From NCBI GenBank assembly GCA_947561585.1, contig CANNZV010001469.1, positions 1 through 64,000 on the forward strand: a stretch of DNA of 64,000 nt, given 5' to 3'. Source of the stretch: Caprella mutica. Its lineage: Eukaryota > Arthropoda > Malacostraca > Amphipoda > Caprellidae. A program made the translations under genes and the position numbers. Positions 24,386-36,482 of the stretch are shown in pieces. The notes under the pieces are model-generated. The model worked only from the letters and a program-made list of their open reading frames with translations. It was not told the origin of the DNA and did no database searches. Each line of letters starts with the position of its first letter. Positions within the stretch are counted from its first letter, which is position 1.

Positions 24386-25202
24386 AGTACGGTGTTCACC
24401 TATATTTCTAGGTATCAACTAAATGAAATGTAACTCAACCCTGCAATGACCAACGGGTCTGAGAGGCCCGTTCCGATAGGAAAAAATTTATTCATAGTTT
24501 AAAAAATAATTGACGAACTTAGTGACTTTAATTGTATATAATGTATTTATGCATCGTGTAAATATGAATCAAATTAATGCAACATGTATTGTTATATATA
24601 GTATTTTATCCTATTGTTTCAAGGTGGGACTGTGGAGTGTGGAGCCAGGTTGAGACACAACCACTGTCCAAGAATATTAGGTTTTTTTCAGAGTGACGCA
24701 ATGTGTGATGCAACTGCGGCTATCTATCGCCGTTAACCAGAGTCCCTCTTCAATATAAAACTAAATAGAACAAAACGTGTTGAATTATTTTCATTGTTAT
24801 TCATACGATAAATGAATATGTTATAGACAATTAAATTCACAGATTTTCAGCCACTTAAATCAAGTCTTATTATAAATCTAGGATTCCCACCAGAATGGGA
24901 CTCTCATGTTCGTCGGTAGTTCCAGGATTTAAGTAATTTTATTGAATATAGCAAGTCTTTTAGCACAATGAAAGTTGTGAGATTGAATAATCAATTCAAT
25001 GAGTTAAGATCTGTTTTCAGAAGTTGATTCCACGTGTTACGACATCCATATAACTTTGAGAATTATTATGTTTCAATATGGTCCCGAGATAACTTCTCTA
25101 ACAAGACTCGTATATAGCTCTTTCGAGTTCCGTAATTACGGCGGAATTGCTTTTCAAACTAATATTGAGCGCTGTTTGCCATTCATATGTTTGAGGGTTG
25201 TG
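24386..25202. other. Intronic DNA, no feature recognised
   Basis: Slightly GC-richer at 24620-24760; no ORF or repeat is supported. Confidence 0.5.
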
Positions 25203-25402
25203 TATAATGCTTCCAGGTGGACTTCTCTGTAATGCTTTTACGTGGACTTCTCTATAATGCTTCCAGGTGGACTTCTCTATAATGCTTTTACGTGGACTTC
25301 TCTATAATGCTTCCAGGTGGACTTCTCTATAATGCTTTTACTTGGACTTCTCTATAATGCTTTTACGTGGACTTCTCTATAATGCTTTTACGTGGACTTC
25401 TC
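25203..25402. repeat. 26-bp minisatellite, about 8 copies
   Basis: The unit is TAATGCTTTTACGTGGACTT plus CTCTA. Two variants, CTTCCAGG and CTTTTACG, alternate in the first half, giving a 52-bp higher-order period. Confidence 0.95.
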
Positions 25403-25586
25403 AATCTTCCATTTATACCACAGGTTCGTTCTTTCGATTGAAAGGTGCAGATATCATGCTCTGAGTTGCTCGATAAATTACGGTCGGAATGGGATAATAG
25501 CTTTTTTGGTATTTGATGAATTCGGAAGATGATGAATGATGATGGTCGATAATCTATAATATTTGTGAAATATCATCTAAAATAGA

Positions 25587-25792
25587 CAGTAAAACTCCTC
25601 TATAATGAAATCCTGTATAATGAATGTAGAGTCCTGAGTAAAGAAGCATCCTCTATAGTGAACACTTTTTCTCTAGTCTGCCATGAATGGTCATCCTTTT
25701 TAGAAAACTGATGGCCTTTTTATGGCACACTAAAGAAAATTTGATCAATATAGAGCTAGGCTCAGAGCACCACATTTACTATATATAATTTA
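25587..25792. mobile_element. Pogo/Tc1-like MITE family, copy A
   Basis: The left end CAGTAAAACTCCTCTATAAT is followed by GTAGAGTCCTGAGTAA and CCTCTATAGTGAAC. The right half carries the inverted counterpart in decayed form (GCTCAGAGCACCACATTTAC). A CAGT start with CTCTATAATG resembles pogo/Tigger-class termini. That assignment is an inference. Confidence 0.75.
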
Positions 25793-27299
25793 ATTAAAAA
25801 GAGTTTGATGAGAATAATTTAATCTTATATTATGTTAAAGTTGTAATAAAATATGAATAAATGTGATATAGATTGAATGAAAGATCTCTCATCTAAATTG
25901 CGGTTAGAGATGAAATGTTCCATATTCAATACAGTATCTAATAAAATCGCTTGGCAAATGAAACGAATGGAATTCAAATTGTTTCTATTATCTGAAATCA
26001 ATAGAAGATGAAGATTTAGTGACTTTGATTTCGAATCTTCAACCAAAAGAAAATAAAACTAAATTCGAGTGAATTTAAACGATGAAATATATTTCATATG
26101 AAAAGTATTGATCATTTTTCTCTCATTATTAAAATCTTACAGAATATGAAATTAAAAAAATGTGAATGCAATGAAAATTAATTCGTTTCTGGACTAAATG
26201 AATCGCAGGAGAAATTAAAGGATTTATGATGGGAAGAAATCTAATCTGTCATCCCCGACATTTTTAACTGCTGTGTGTGTGGACAGGAAAAAATACAACA
26301 CGGAGTGGAATTCTGGGTGGAATTGGTGCAAACTGGGTGGTGAGAGTGTTCCGAAATATTCCCTCCCTTAAAGTGGTAATTTTTCTTCTGGTAAATGGAC
26401 GTTGGTAATCTCCCAGTAAGGAAAATCTCATAAGGAACATACGGCGTCTTCTCACGGATATTGTTCGTCTCTGAGGAATAGTTTGCGTTGCATTGAAATG
26501 TTTCCTATTACTCGGAGCTAATCAGACTAACTCGAACTGGAGGAGACTCCTGTGATTCCAGAGGTTAAATTCTTTGGAAATGACTCAGTGATCTTCTAAG
26601 AACAAATCTCTTTAAATTAACTGTGAAGCATCCAAGAAAAGTTGTACAGAGCCTTAAGTGATGCTTTATTAACTTTTAAAACTTTTTGAATAGTTAATTT
26701 GAAGAATACTTATAATCAACGCTTTCATACGGAATATTACAAAATGAATTACTTACCTACTAAATCATCTCTGAAATAACTTACTAAATGGGCAACTTAA
26801 TTTATATATTTAAATCATAAATTATTTTATTGCTATATTGCCAACATGAAAAATCAAACAATGAATTGAAAACTATTTGTATTTTGCCCAATTAAATGTG
26901 AATTTCCACAGACATTTGGAACAAAGTATGGCTTAAATATAATTCAGTATATCTTTCATGAAATCAATTCAACAGATACACTCTAAAGCGAATTCAAACA
27001 TGTTACTTTACCATTTTAGCACTTCAGTTGAAGATATTGAGCAGTTATTTTCATTAATAGTCTTCTATACAAAAAGATTGTTGCACTGTGGATGTAATCA
27101 ATGATTTTAATAATTAAACAATGATAAATGGAATCTTCATATATGCATGTAACCTCTAATATTATGTTTCGATTTACAAAAATGAAAATAATTAAACCTT
27201 GCACAATGCACATCAATCAGTTCGACGATTTTATAGAAGTTGATTATATATAGAATCGAATTAGAATCGCAAAAGAAAAGAACAATCGGTAGTTGGAAA
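25793..27299. other. Intronic DNA, no gene recognised
   Basis: A GC-richer patch at about 26250-26460 overlaps a 63-codon minus-strand ORF that I cannot assign. The rest is AT-rich filler. Confidence 0.45.
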
Positions 27300-27972
27300 A
27301 TAAAGTTAATCTTCTCTGTAGAGGTAATCAGCTACATATACAGCTATTCATACCTTTATAAATCTGATCATCTTGATGCAACTAATCATCATTATGTAAA
27401 AAATCACCTTATATATTGCTAATCATAGATTTATTATACTGATAATCTTAACGAAGCTAATGCTATTTAAGTAGCTATTCTTCATAATATAGCTAATCTT
27501 CTTCTTCTGCATTTCGCTAATCATTTTAATGTAGATAATCGTTATTATGTAATTAATCATCTTTACGTAGTTTATCATCTATGTAACTAATCATCTTTAT
27601 TTAGCTAATCATCTTTATTCAGCTAATCATTTTTATTCAGCTAATTATCTTTATTCAGCTAATCATTTTTACTTAGCTAATCATTTTTATTTAGCTAATC
27701 ATTTTTATTTAGCTAATCATTATTATTTAGCTAATCATTTTTATTTAGCTAATCATTTTTATTTAGCTAATCATTATTATTTAGCTAATCATTTTTATTT
27801 AGCTAATCATTTTTATTTAGCTAATCATTATTATTTAGCTAATCATTATTATTTAGCTAATCATTTTTATTTAGCTAATCATTTTTATTTAGCTAATCAT
27901 TATTATTTAGCTAATCATTTTTATTCAGCTAATCATTTTTATTCAGCTAATCATCTTTATTCAGCTAATCAT
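27300..27972. repeat. 18-bp minisatellite (TTAGCTAATCATTTTTAT), about 30 copies
   Basis: The homogeneous core is at about 27590-27972. Units upstream (27300-27590) are progressively degenerate, a usual sign of array growth from one side. Variants are TTTTTAT, TTATTAT and TTCAGC. Every unit contains CTAATCAT, a TAAT-type homeodomain core. Confidence 0.95.
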
Positions 27973-28960
27973 CCAAATGATAATTAATTGCAAGGAACTC
28001 CTAAGAGTTTGACGACTCCAATCTGCCCGCATAAGCAGCTCGAGTTAATTCAAAGAAGAAAATGATATGGCAGAAGAACAGCTGAGGGCATACAAATAGT
28101 GAATGTCAACGAGGGGATTTTAAGACACCATCTCACGTAATGTTTTAGACATTCTAGAGACCATTACTTACACTGGGGAGTGTTAATAAATGAAACATTT
28201 TAACTTGAATGCCACGACTAAAGAAACAACTAAAACATCTGTAAGTAATTTCGTGATTGAAAACACGTGAAAATTTACTTATATATGATTAACAAGAGGT
28301 AATTAAAATGTTTTTTTTCTAAATAGGTCCTGGTTTCAGCAGGAATACATATATTTGGGCTTGATTTAGAGTCCAATTTTATGATATTCTATATTTCAAT
28401 AAAGTTGTATCATTAATTGTATCATTAAAACTAAACATTGAAGGTTTTTTTATGTTTCAAGCTTTCGAATAGAGAAGTTTTTATTCATCATCAGGACAAG
28501 AAATAGAAATCTGTATAGCCACTTATATATGGATATACTATATAAGTGACAATACAGGACATACAGTATTGGATATATATATGGATATATAAGACTATTT
28601 ATCTTTTAATACTTTGGTAATTGTAATACTAGTGTACTATCGGAGAAATGATCTGACAAAACAGTATTTATCATTTTTCAATGTTAGTAATTTGTGTTCC
28701 TGTTCCCATACAATTTTTACATGATTGCAATCATTAGTATTCATCAGGTATACTGAAGATCTTCTTCATCTCATTTACTTCACTGCAATCACTGTGAAAG
28801 TCAACGATGATTTTGCTTAGGACACAAAGAACACAAAATGGACGGTCTGGCGTCATCACATACCATTAACAAAATACTTATCTCGCTTTGGTTATTTCTT
28901 ATCTGTGGATTTTTATTCCATTAAAGATTAGTGAACGAATGTTTCATATGTGATAAGATG
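27973..28960. other. Intronic DNA, no gene recognised
   Basis: A lone copy of GTGTACTATCGGAGAAATGA near 28632 resembles the unit of the 32-bp satellite at 32.9 kb. TA-rich runs occur near 28530-28590. Confidence 0.5.
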
Positions 28961-29127
28961 TAGGGTTGTGATAATATGCTTTTATAATCATAGATCTTAA
29001 GAATATCACAGACGAAATGAAATGGTATCGAATACTATAGTAGAACCATTCAATACTCTTTAATTCTCTCCGTCTATACTATTTTCGGACTCTATGATTT
29101 TAAACGCACATCGTCACAACCCCCCTA
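28961..29127. mobile_element. MITE with TAGGGTTGTGA termini, copy 1
   Basis: The left end TAGGGTTGTGATAATATGCT, then TTTATAATCATAGA, is mirrored by the right end (TCTATGATTTTAAACGCACA, then TCGTCACAACCCCCCTA). The interior (GACGAAATGAAATGGTATCG and so on) reappears reverse-complemented in the copy at 54212-54362. Confidence 0.9.
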
Positions 29128-29441
29128 ACAAGTTTACTTTGTTTTATTTTACATTTCCATTATGGGTCTGATTGTATCCCCTAACTGGCTACTATGTATT
29201 TGTTATAGACATTTTAAATGGCGTATAAGTAACTAAGAAAGCTCATTATCTTTTGGAAATTGATAAGGAAAGAAGATGCCTATGTTATCCACGTCATTTC
29301 CTACTAGCCGCAGTAATCATGAGTAAGCAAATAAGCCCTCCCCTCGTTGTGCCAGCCTCATAAAGGAAAAAACAATGGCACTATCGGGTATCTTGGCGTT
29401 TAACATCCCTCTTAATGGGGGCAATTGTTTGCTCTTCAAAT
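29128..29441. other. Intronic DNA, no feature recognised
   Basis: Non-repetitive by eye, no ORF. Confidence 0.5.
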
Positions 29442-29790
29442 GAGAAAAATAAGAGAAACATCTAAGTAAAATTGTGTGCAGGGAGCTTCAAGAATGACTC
29501 TATGATATTATTACTGTTACTTGTTTAATGGAATGCTTGGGCTATCTTAATCTAGATACTTGAGATTAAAGCTCCTTATTATTAGCTATATACCATTAAT
29601 TGTTTAATGTTCACAAGCGTTTAGGAAAAATAAGAGAAATATCTATGAAAATTTATGTTCATAGAGCTTCAAGAAATACTCTATGATAATATTACTGTTA
29701 AGCTTGGGCTATCTTAATCTAGGTACTTGAGCCCAAAACTCCTTAATATTAGCTATATACCATTAATTGTTTAATGTTTACAAGCGTTTA
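29442..29790. repeat. Tandem duplication, unit about 170-180 bp
   Basis: Copies 29442-29622 and 29623-29790 share GAAAAATAAGAGAAA, GAGCTTCAAGAA, GCTTGGGCTATCTTAATCTA, TAGCTATATACCATTAATTG and CAAGCGTTTAG in order. The second copy lacks about 15 bp. Non-coding. Confidence 0.92.
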
Positions 29791-32210
29791 GACTGCCAAC
29801 TTCCATGAAAGTGTTCTCAGAATCTTACTGGGGTCCATTATTGCACATATATCATGAATAAAGAGCACTTTAGGCTTTCTATATTCTATTAAAACAGGTA
29901 TTCCAAAAAACAAACATAGTTTGAAAACAATTTAATTTCTTCCCACCCAAATTGCAACAATAACAACTGTTTGCAAAGTTCACTCCAAGTAAAATATTCA
30001 GACAGGATCTCCTCTAAACTGTTCTTCGAACAAACATTCTTAGAGCGTCGTCATTTCATTCCATTTTCTTTTTGGTTCTGAATATACAGGACTCTTTAAA
30101 TAAATAGTCTCATATTCAAGAATTACCAAAATGGAATTCTTCTACCAGCTTAAAATATTAACTGACATAGAATCATATTGAAATTTCTATATCATAGCTT
30201 GAACAAACTTTAATGAGTATATTTACTTTCAAGTTAGTTCATCTTGAATTTTTATGAGTAATCTAGATTCTATTATTGGGTTAAATGTTAAACTCGAAAG
30301 TACTTCTAACTATTCACATTGCGACACTCTTCGCCAATAGAAGATCATCGTGATACGGTAATTAGAAGTTGAAAGGAGAGGGGCCGGAAGTAAGCAACAT
30401 GAACATTACCGCCCTCGTTTCGGTTGCCAATTAGTTTCTTTTTGATACCTGGCATCAGAATTCTTGGTGTGTAGAAGTGTAAATGGTAGTAAGGCTGGGA
30501 GACAACAGATGTTGCAAATAAAACGACGGCACTGACACCTTATTTCAAAGGGAAAAAAGAAGTGGTGTACTTCAGAAGAATCAAAAAGAACTATGACTGA
30601 GAATTTTACACAAGGACTGTATTTTCTTTCGGGGTTTTCAGTGTATTACAGTTTGAACAGAGAGCGGGGTTAGAAACTCTTCAAACTTGATAGAGTAGGG
30701 AATCTTACTTCTCCTAATTCATGTATTTTGACTGACAGGGAACTAGTTTTTCCAAAACTAGCAATGATTGACAACACTTTTTGAAATCATTCCTTTTCAA
30801 ATTAATTTCCCAAATCCACATCGGGGTGTCTGAAAGCCATTAATAATCCGAATAATAAATCTCCCGCCATGTGGCTCAGGTTTATCACCTCATTCAGATG
30901 GCAGCACTCCTAGATATTTGTTTACTACTTTTTATGACAAGCTCTCGCGATGAATAATTATCGTCTCATCTCTAATGATCTCCGTGGTTCAATAAATTAT
31001 ATGATTTACACTCTTGTGGATTCAGGAATAGAGTGATGTATAATTAATGCAATTTTCTTCATGTCTCATCTATCAAAGGAAAGTTTTGCACTTTCTGTAA
31101 ACTTATATATGGATAATAGTAATTTGTGATTTAACATTTATCTATATATAGTTAAAAACTAATATTTTTTGTTTTTAATTGAAAATGAGAATTGAATATC
31201 GATATTTTTACTTTATGTGGTTTATAAGGTAATTTACTTAGTTTACTTACCATTCTATATTGGACATTCTATTCATAAAGGAATTCTATTATTAAATTAA
31301 CTATTTAAGAGGTAAACTAAATTCACAATGAAAAAGTAAACTAATTATTGTGATACAGAGTACACTATTTCCGATTTCTTTTCTTTCATTCTATAAAATT
31401 AGAATTCATCGTCTAATATATATGTTCTACATTAGAAAGCAAAAATTCGAAAAGATAATTAGGATTTCTGGAAGAGTGAAAAATAGGACGTAGCGTTTAC
31501 TCACCTCCAATTTGGTTATAAATTCAGCCACTTGAACCAACAACAAGCTAATGACGGCGTCTGTGGCTTCATTCTTTATTTTAATTAGCCTGAAGATTGC
31601 TTCCGCCCTATTTCAGTTGTTAATTAGGACATGTTCCCTTGAGAACTATAATCAAGATTTAGTATTCAGCTGAACCTCTAAATGTGAGTTATTAGAATTA
31701 GCTTCGTCCTTAATAGGTATTATAACCAATCGACTAATCGAAGTGCAGCCTAGAGAATAAAATATGGTAGGGACCTCGGAAAATAGTATCAAGTGATCAC
31801 TGATCACCCTACCATGTTTTACTCTAGTTTTTTTAATCAATTACTAGAGCAGTTCATGTTTCCCATTCATTGAAAATTTAATTCAATACAATAGTTGTAA
31901 GATTATATATATAATTATATATAACCTCAGAAGTAAAAACTATGAAATTTTAAGTTATTAATATTAACTGCCACAAACTTTTGATTTTTCTTTTTAATTC
32001 GAGATTCTTAATAAAATTGGGTCGCACGGACTTTATGAGGCGCTGTTGATAGAATGTCTGTTTAGCCCATTTTGTGACACACGGACAGAGAGACAGACAC
32101 AGTTTCTTTAATAATAATTTGGAATGAATGATCAAGTTTAAGATATTTAATTGAAAAGTAAAATGATAGCAATAAAATACGATAACTTTTTATAACTTTT
32201 ACATCTTTTT
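29791..32210. other. Intronic DNA, no gene recognised
   Basis: Noted: GGTAGGG (31768) and CCCTACC (31807) flank a GTGATCACTGATCAC palindromic core, giving a short hairpin. GACAGAGAGACAGACAC (about 32085) is a fragment resembling the dispersed TCTGTCTGTCCGTC repeat. No exon is supported. Confidence 0.45.
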
Positions 32211-32500
32211 ACTGAATATTAGTCAAAATATACTAAATATTAGTCAAAATATACTAAATATTAGTCAAAATATACTAAATATTAGTCAAAATATACTAAA
32301 TATTAGTCAAAATATACTAAATATTAGTCAAAATTTACTAAATATTAGTCAAAATATACTAAATAATAGTCAAAATATACTAAATATTAGTCAAAATATA
32401 CTAAATATTAGTCAAAATATACTAAATATTAGTCAAAATATACTAAATATTAGTCAAAATATACTAAATATTAGTCAAAATATACTAAATATTAGTCAAA
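32211..32500. repeat. 21-bp minisatellite, about 14 copies
   Basis: The unit is TACTAAATATTAGTCAAAAT plus A, nearly homogeneous (one TTTACT and one AATAATAG variant), which suggests recent expansion. Confidence 0.97.
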
Positions 32501-32857
32501 AATATAAATCAAAATTAGTCACTCAAATTGTAGATAGCATAACTACTTTATATTAATTTACTACGCATAGGACTTTGGAGAGCGTCTTTCGTAGAGATCT
32601 TCAACAGCCAAGTCATACATTACTTCTAATTAGAACACTTTGAACGAAACACTAGAGCCTTATTCTGAATTTCGTATTTGCAGAAACAATTTATATCAAG
32701 CTTCAACATCTTTATAACTTGAATTATAAGTACTTACTTGAGGAAACTATAGTGTTTGAACACTTCTAAGATATGGAGACTGGATTAAATTTCTTCTGGG
32801 TCCTAATAGCTTTCAGTTCACGGACACCTTTCATGATTAAAAATGTAAAATGTAATA

Positions 32858-33780
32858 GATGTACTGACAGAGTAAATATGCCATGTGATGATGTACTATC
32901 AGAGAAAATATGCCATGTGATGATGTACTATCAGAGAAAAGAGTCACTGTGATGATGTACTATCAGAAAAAAGAGTCACTGTGATAATGTACTATCAGAG
33001 AAAAGAGTCACTGTGATGATGTACTATCAGAGAAAATATGCCATGTGATGATGTACTATCAGAGAAAAGAGTCACTGTGATGATGTACTTTCAGAGAAGA
33101 GAGACACTGTGATGATGTACTATCAGAGAAAAGAGTCACTGTGATGATGTACTATCAGAGAAAATATGCCCTGTGATGATGTACTATCAGAGTGAATATT
33201 CCCTATGATGATGTACTATCAGAGAAAAGAGTCACTGTGATGATGTACTATCAGAGAAAAAAGTGACTGTGATGATGTACTAACAGAGAAAAGAGTGACT
33301 GTGATGATGTGCTATCAGAGAAAAGAGACACTGTGATGATGTACTATCAGAGGAAAGAGTCACTGTGATGATGTACTATCAGTGAAAAGAGTCACTGTGA
33401 TGATGTACTATCGGAGAAAAGAGTGACTATGATGATGTACTATCAGAGAAGAGAGTGATTGTGATGATGTACTATCAGAGAAAATAGTGACTGTGATGAT
33501 GTACTATCAGAGAAAAGAGACACTGTGATGATGTACTATCAGAGAAAAGAGTCACTGTGATGATGTACTATCAGAGAAAAGAGTCCCTGTGATGATGTAC
33601 TATCAGAGAAAAGAGTCACTGTGATGATGTACTATCAGAGAAAAGAGTCACTGTGATGATGTACTATCAGAGAGAAGAGTCACTGTGATGATGTACTATA
33701 TGAGAAAAGTGTCACTGTGATGAAGTACTATCAGAGGAAAGAATCACTGTTACGATATACTATCAGATAAAATAATTACT
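32858..33780. repeat. 32-bp minisatellite (GTGATGATGTACTATCAGAG...), about 29 copies
   Basis: The unit is GTGATGATGTACTATCAGAG plus AAAAGAGTCACT. A second unit type ends AAAATATGCCAT and is concentrated at the left end. Most units carry CTATCA, the complement of the GATA-type motif TGATAG. The right edge passes into sequence shared with 58408-58480. Confidence 0.96.
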
Positions 33781-34450
33781 GCATGATGCTAATTACAAAT
33801 ATCACAGCTTTCTATTCTTCTGGTATCTTCATATAATATATAGGGTCGGACGGGGTATCACTGCGCATACCCTTTTTATGGGGTATCACTCTGCACCTCT
33901 TATAATTTTGAAACCACTTGTTTTTAGCCTAAATCTGATTGCACCATCATTTCAAACATCTTCTTTTCTTCCATAAATATCATGATGTACCATTATCCAA
34001 TTAGTATTTCTAGAGTTAAGTCGCGATATATGTGTTGCTCTCAAAACGATCTGAAAAAAGTTTGCGCTGGTGATATTTAAATCCCGCAAACTCTCCAATA
34101 ACTCAAGAACCAAGATTTATAGATTCGTATTGTTTTAACATATTAACACAAACAATAACAGTTACATTATTTCAAATTTTCAACTTCTCAGTTTTGACGG
34201 TTTTCCTGCCACAACCGTGCGTAGTGATACCCCAGATAATTTAGAGGTAGAGGGGTATCACTACGCATCATTAATGACCATATTTGTATGTAAATAAATA
34301 TAAGAAATTATGTGTGTTTAGCTCTTAATTAAGGCATAAATACCGAATTAGGTGTTATTTAACTATAAATTTGATTAGCCATAAACTTACGATCGTAGTA
34401 GCTATGCAACTTGATGTGGGGGTATTGAGATAGGGAGAGTGGGTATTTAT

Positions 34451-34465
34451 GGGGGGGGGGGGGGG
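34451..34465 (+). repeat. G15 homopolymer
   Basis: Fifteen consecutive G, inside the 1.37 kb element. It could form a G-quadruplex and is prone to sequencing-length error. Confidence 0.9.
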
Positions 34466-34619
34466 TTGAGAGGTTATTGAATTAAATATTGATTAATAAT
34501 AAAAGTAAGATCGTATTATTTCCTTGATTTAAGTAGTTAACTTGTTACGTAAGATTTAAGAGTTAAATATATTGCAGATTCATTAAATGTGTGTTTAAAA
34601 AGTAAGGGACAATTACATT

Positions 34620-34960
34620 GGGGATAGGGCATGTAGAGGGGGAAACATAGACGTTTAGATGGAGCGGGGCAGGATTTAGATGTAGGAGAGGGGGAAATAG
34701 ATGGGGGAGAGGAGGAAATAGATGAGGAAGAGGGGGATTTAGATGGGAAGAGAGAGGAATTTTGATGAGAAGAGAGTGTGATTAAAATTGTAGGAGAGGG
34801 GAATTTAGATGGGAAGAGAGGGAGATTTAGATGGAAATAGAGGAGGATTAAGATTGGAGTAGAGGAATATTCAGATGGGAAAAGAAGAGAGTTTAGATAG
34901 GGGGAGGAGGGGCATTAAAATGAAGACAAGAGGTATTTAAGTGGAGGAGAGAGGTGTTGT
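34620..34960. repeat. Degenerate purine-rich repeat (AGATGGGAAGAGAGGG-like)
   Basis: About 14 diverged units of roughly 20-25 bp, nearly all purine on the plus strand. Internal to the TIR element. Confidence 0.8.
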
Positions 34961-36419
34961 ATTTATGCACTGCGCAGTAATACCCCTTCATGTGCGCAGT
35001 GATACCCCTATACACTCACTAAAAGTTGCGCACAAAAAATTACCAATAAGTATTTTATTTATTTAGGTATTATTTCGAAACTGGATGAGAACCATCCTCA
35101 TTTATGACCATTTCATAACGAGAAAAAAAAATTCTAATACATTTAATTTTTGAGTAAATACAGAGTTTGTAGGATTGTGCTCAGTGATATCCCATCCGTC
35201 CCTATAGTTTTATCTTCATGTTCCCGGACTAATTTTTTCAATTAATATAAGTATTGCAGGAGCGAAGTTTCTTTTTGGAGATTAGTAAACTGTCAAGATA
35301 ATCAGCAAATAAACATTTTTCGCTGAAATTATTCTGATGGTTGAAAAAAAGTGAATTATATTGATTTTTAATATGTTGATTATATTATTCAGATTTTTGT
35401 TTATTTCTCTATAAATAAATCATTTCCATTTTATTATATTTTTCGTTCAAAAAATATACGAAAAACATAAAATTTTAGGCTAATAATCACTTGTAAAGAT
35501 AGACAGAACTCAGCTAAACATTTGCCTGCAACCTATGTTTTCCAGGATTTTATAATACAACTACAAGTCCATTTATGAAAATGAACTCTTTTCATGCTCT
35601 GAACTTGGAGTGCACGTGACTGCTTTAGCTTTTAAATGTTATACAAGTTTCATTGGAACTGCCTGTTCCTTTCAAAAGAGTCCTTTTATAGAGGCAAAAG
35701 TTGTTCTGTCGTCACATTGTATGAATTTAAATAAATACAGTCTTTGAGTCTCTAATTGCGAAACTAAATGCCTGAATGATAGCATCAACCATTGTGAACT
35801 ATTCCACGCGTATGCAACTCAACGTGAAACTAAAGTAATTATCAAAAAACAAATTCTCAAAGAGAATAGAGTGATATCAGAATTTCCTAAAGTAATTAGA
35901 ATTCTATTAGAATCAAAAACGCTTTACGTACATATATATTAATATATATTTACATATATATAAGTTTAGTTTCTTGCTAATAATAACTAAATCTACCGTG
36001 GTTATCTTTCAAACTAGCGTCTGATTCTTTCAAATACCCGGTAAAGAATTACAAAAAGTACTTGTAGTGTAAATTAGATAGCCACTACATTAAGAACTCA
36101 TTTGATTGAATTAGAGGGCTATTGCACACTCCAATAAATTGGTTATAAAGGCCTCCCTTGAAGATTTATTAACGCAAGGCAGCTCTCCTGTCGTCACTTA
36201 ATCTGCAGACGAAACTTGCCCCACCAACTTTGCGGTAAAGAAGGCTTTCCAGATGATGAATGAGAATTGTTTCTAGTGTATGAATTATTAGAGTGCTACC
36301 TACAGTGTGGAGTTTGAGCATCCAAAGAGTTATTGTCAAAGTATCCTCATTAAAATTGATATAATCACCATAGGCCCACGCAAGCCGTAACTTCTTCAAT
36401 CCCTCAAACGTAAACTGAC

Positions 36420-36482
36420 ATGGCGTTTTCTAACGCACGTTAGAGCTAGGCCACGCGCTTTTGAACGCGCTATCAAAAGCGC
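36420..36482. repeat. GC-rich compound hairpin
   Basis: GCGCTTTTGA (36455-36464) and TCAAAAGCGC (36473-36482) form a perfect 10-bp stem with an 8-nt loop. Just upstream, CTAAC-GCAC-GTTAG forms a second small stem, and GGCGTTTT at 36422 mirrors AAAAGCGCC at the end. It may be a small palindromic element. Confidence 0.7.

Larger units (their letters stand above)
33839..35206. mobile_element. 1.37 kb TIR element with repeated GGGGTATCACTGCGCA motif
   Basis: The left terminus TATAGGGTCGGACGGGGTAT, then CACTG, is mirrored by the right terminus (CAGTGATATCCCATCCGTCC, then CTATA). Internal copies of the subterminal word GGGGTATCACTGCGCA or its complement occur near 33880, 34215, 34250, 34970 and 34995. 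The interior holds a G15 run at 34451-34465 and a degenerate purine repeat (34620-34960; GATTTAGATGGGAAGAGAGG-like). No transposase ORF is visible, so it is probably non-autonomous. The TATA boundary suggests a TA target site. Confidence 0.85.
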
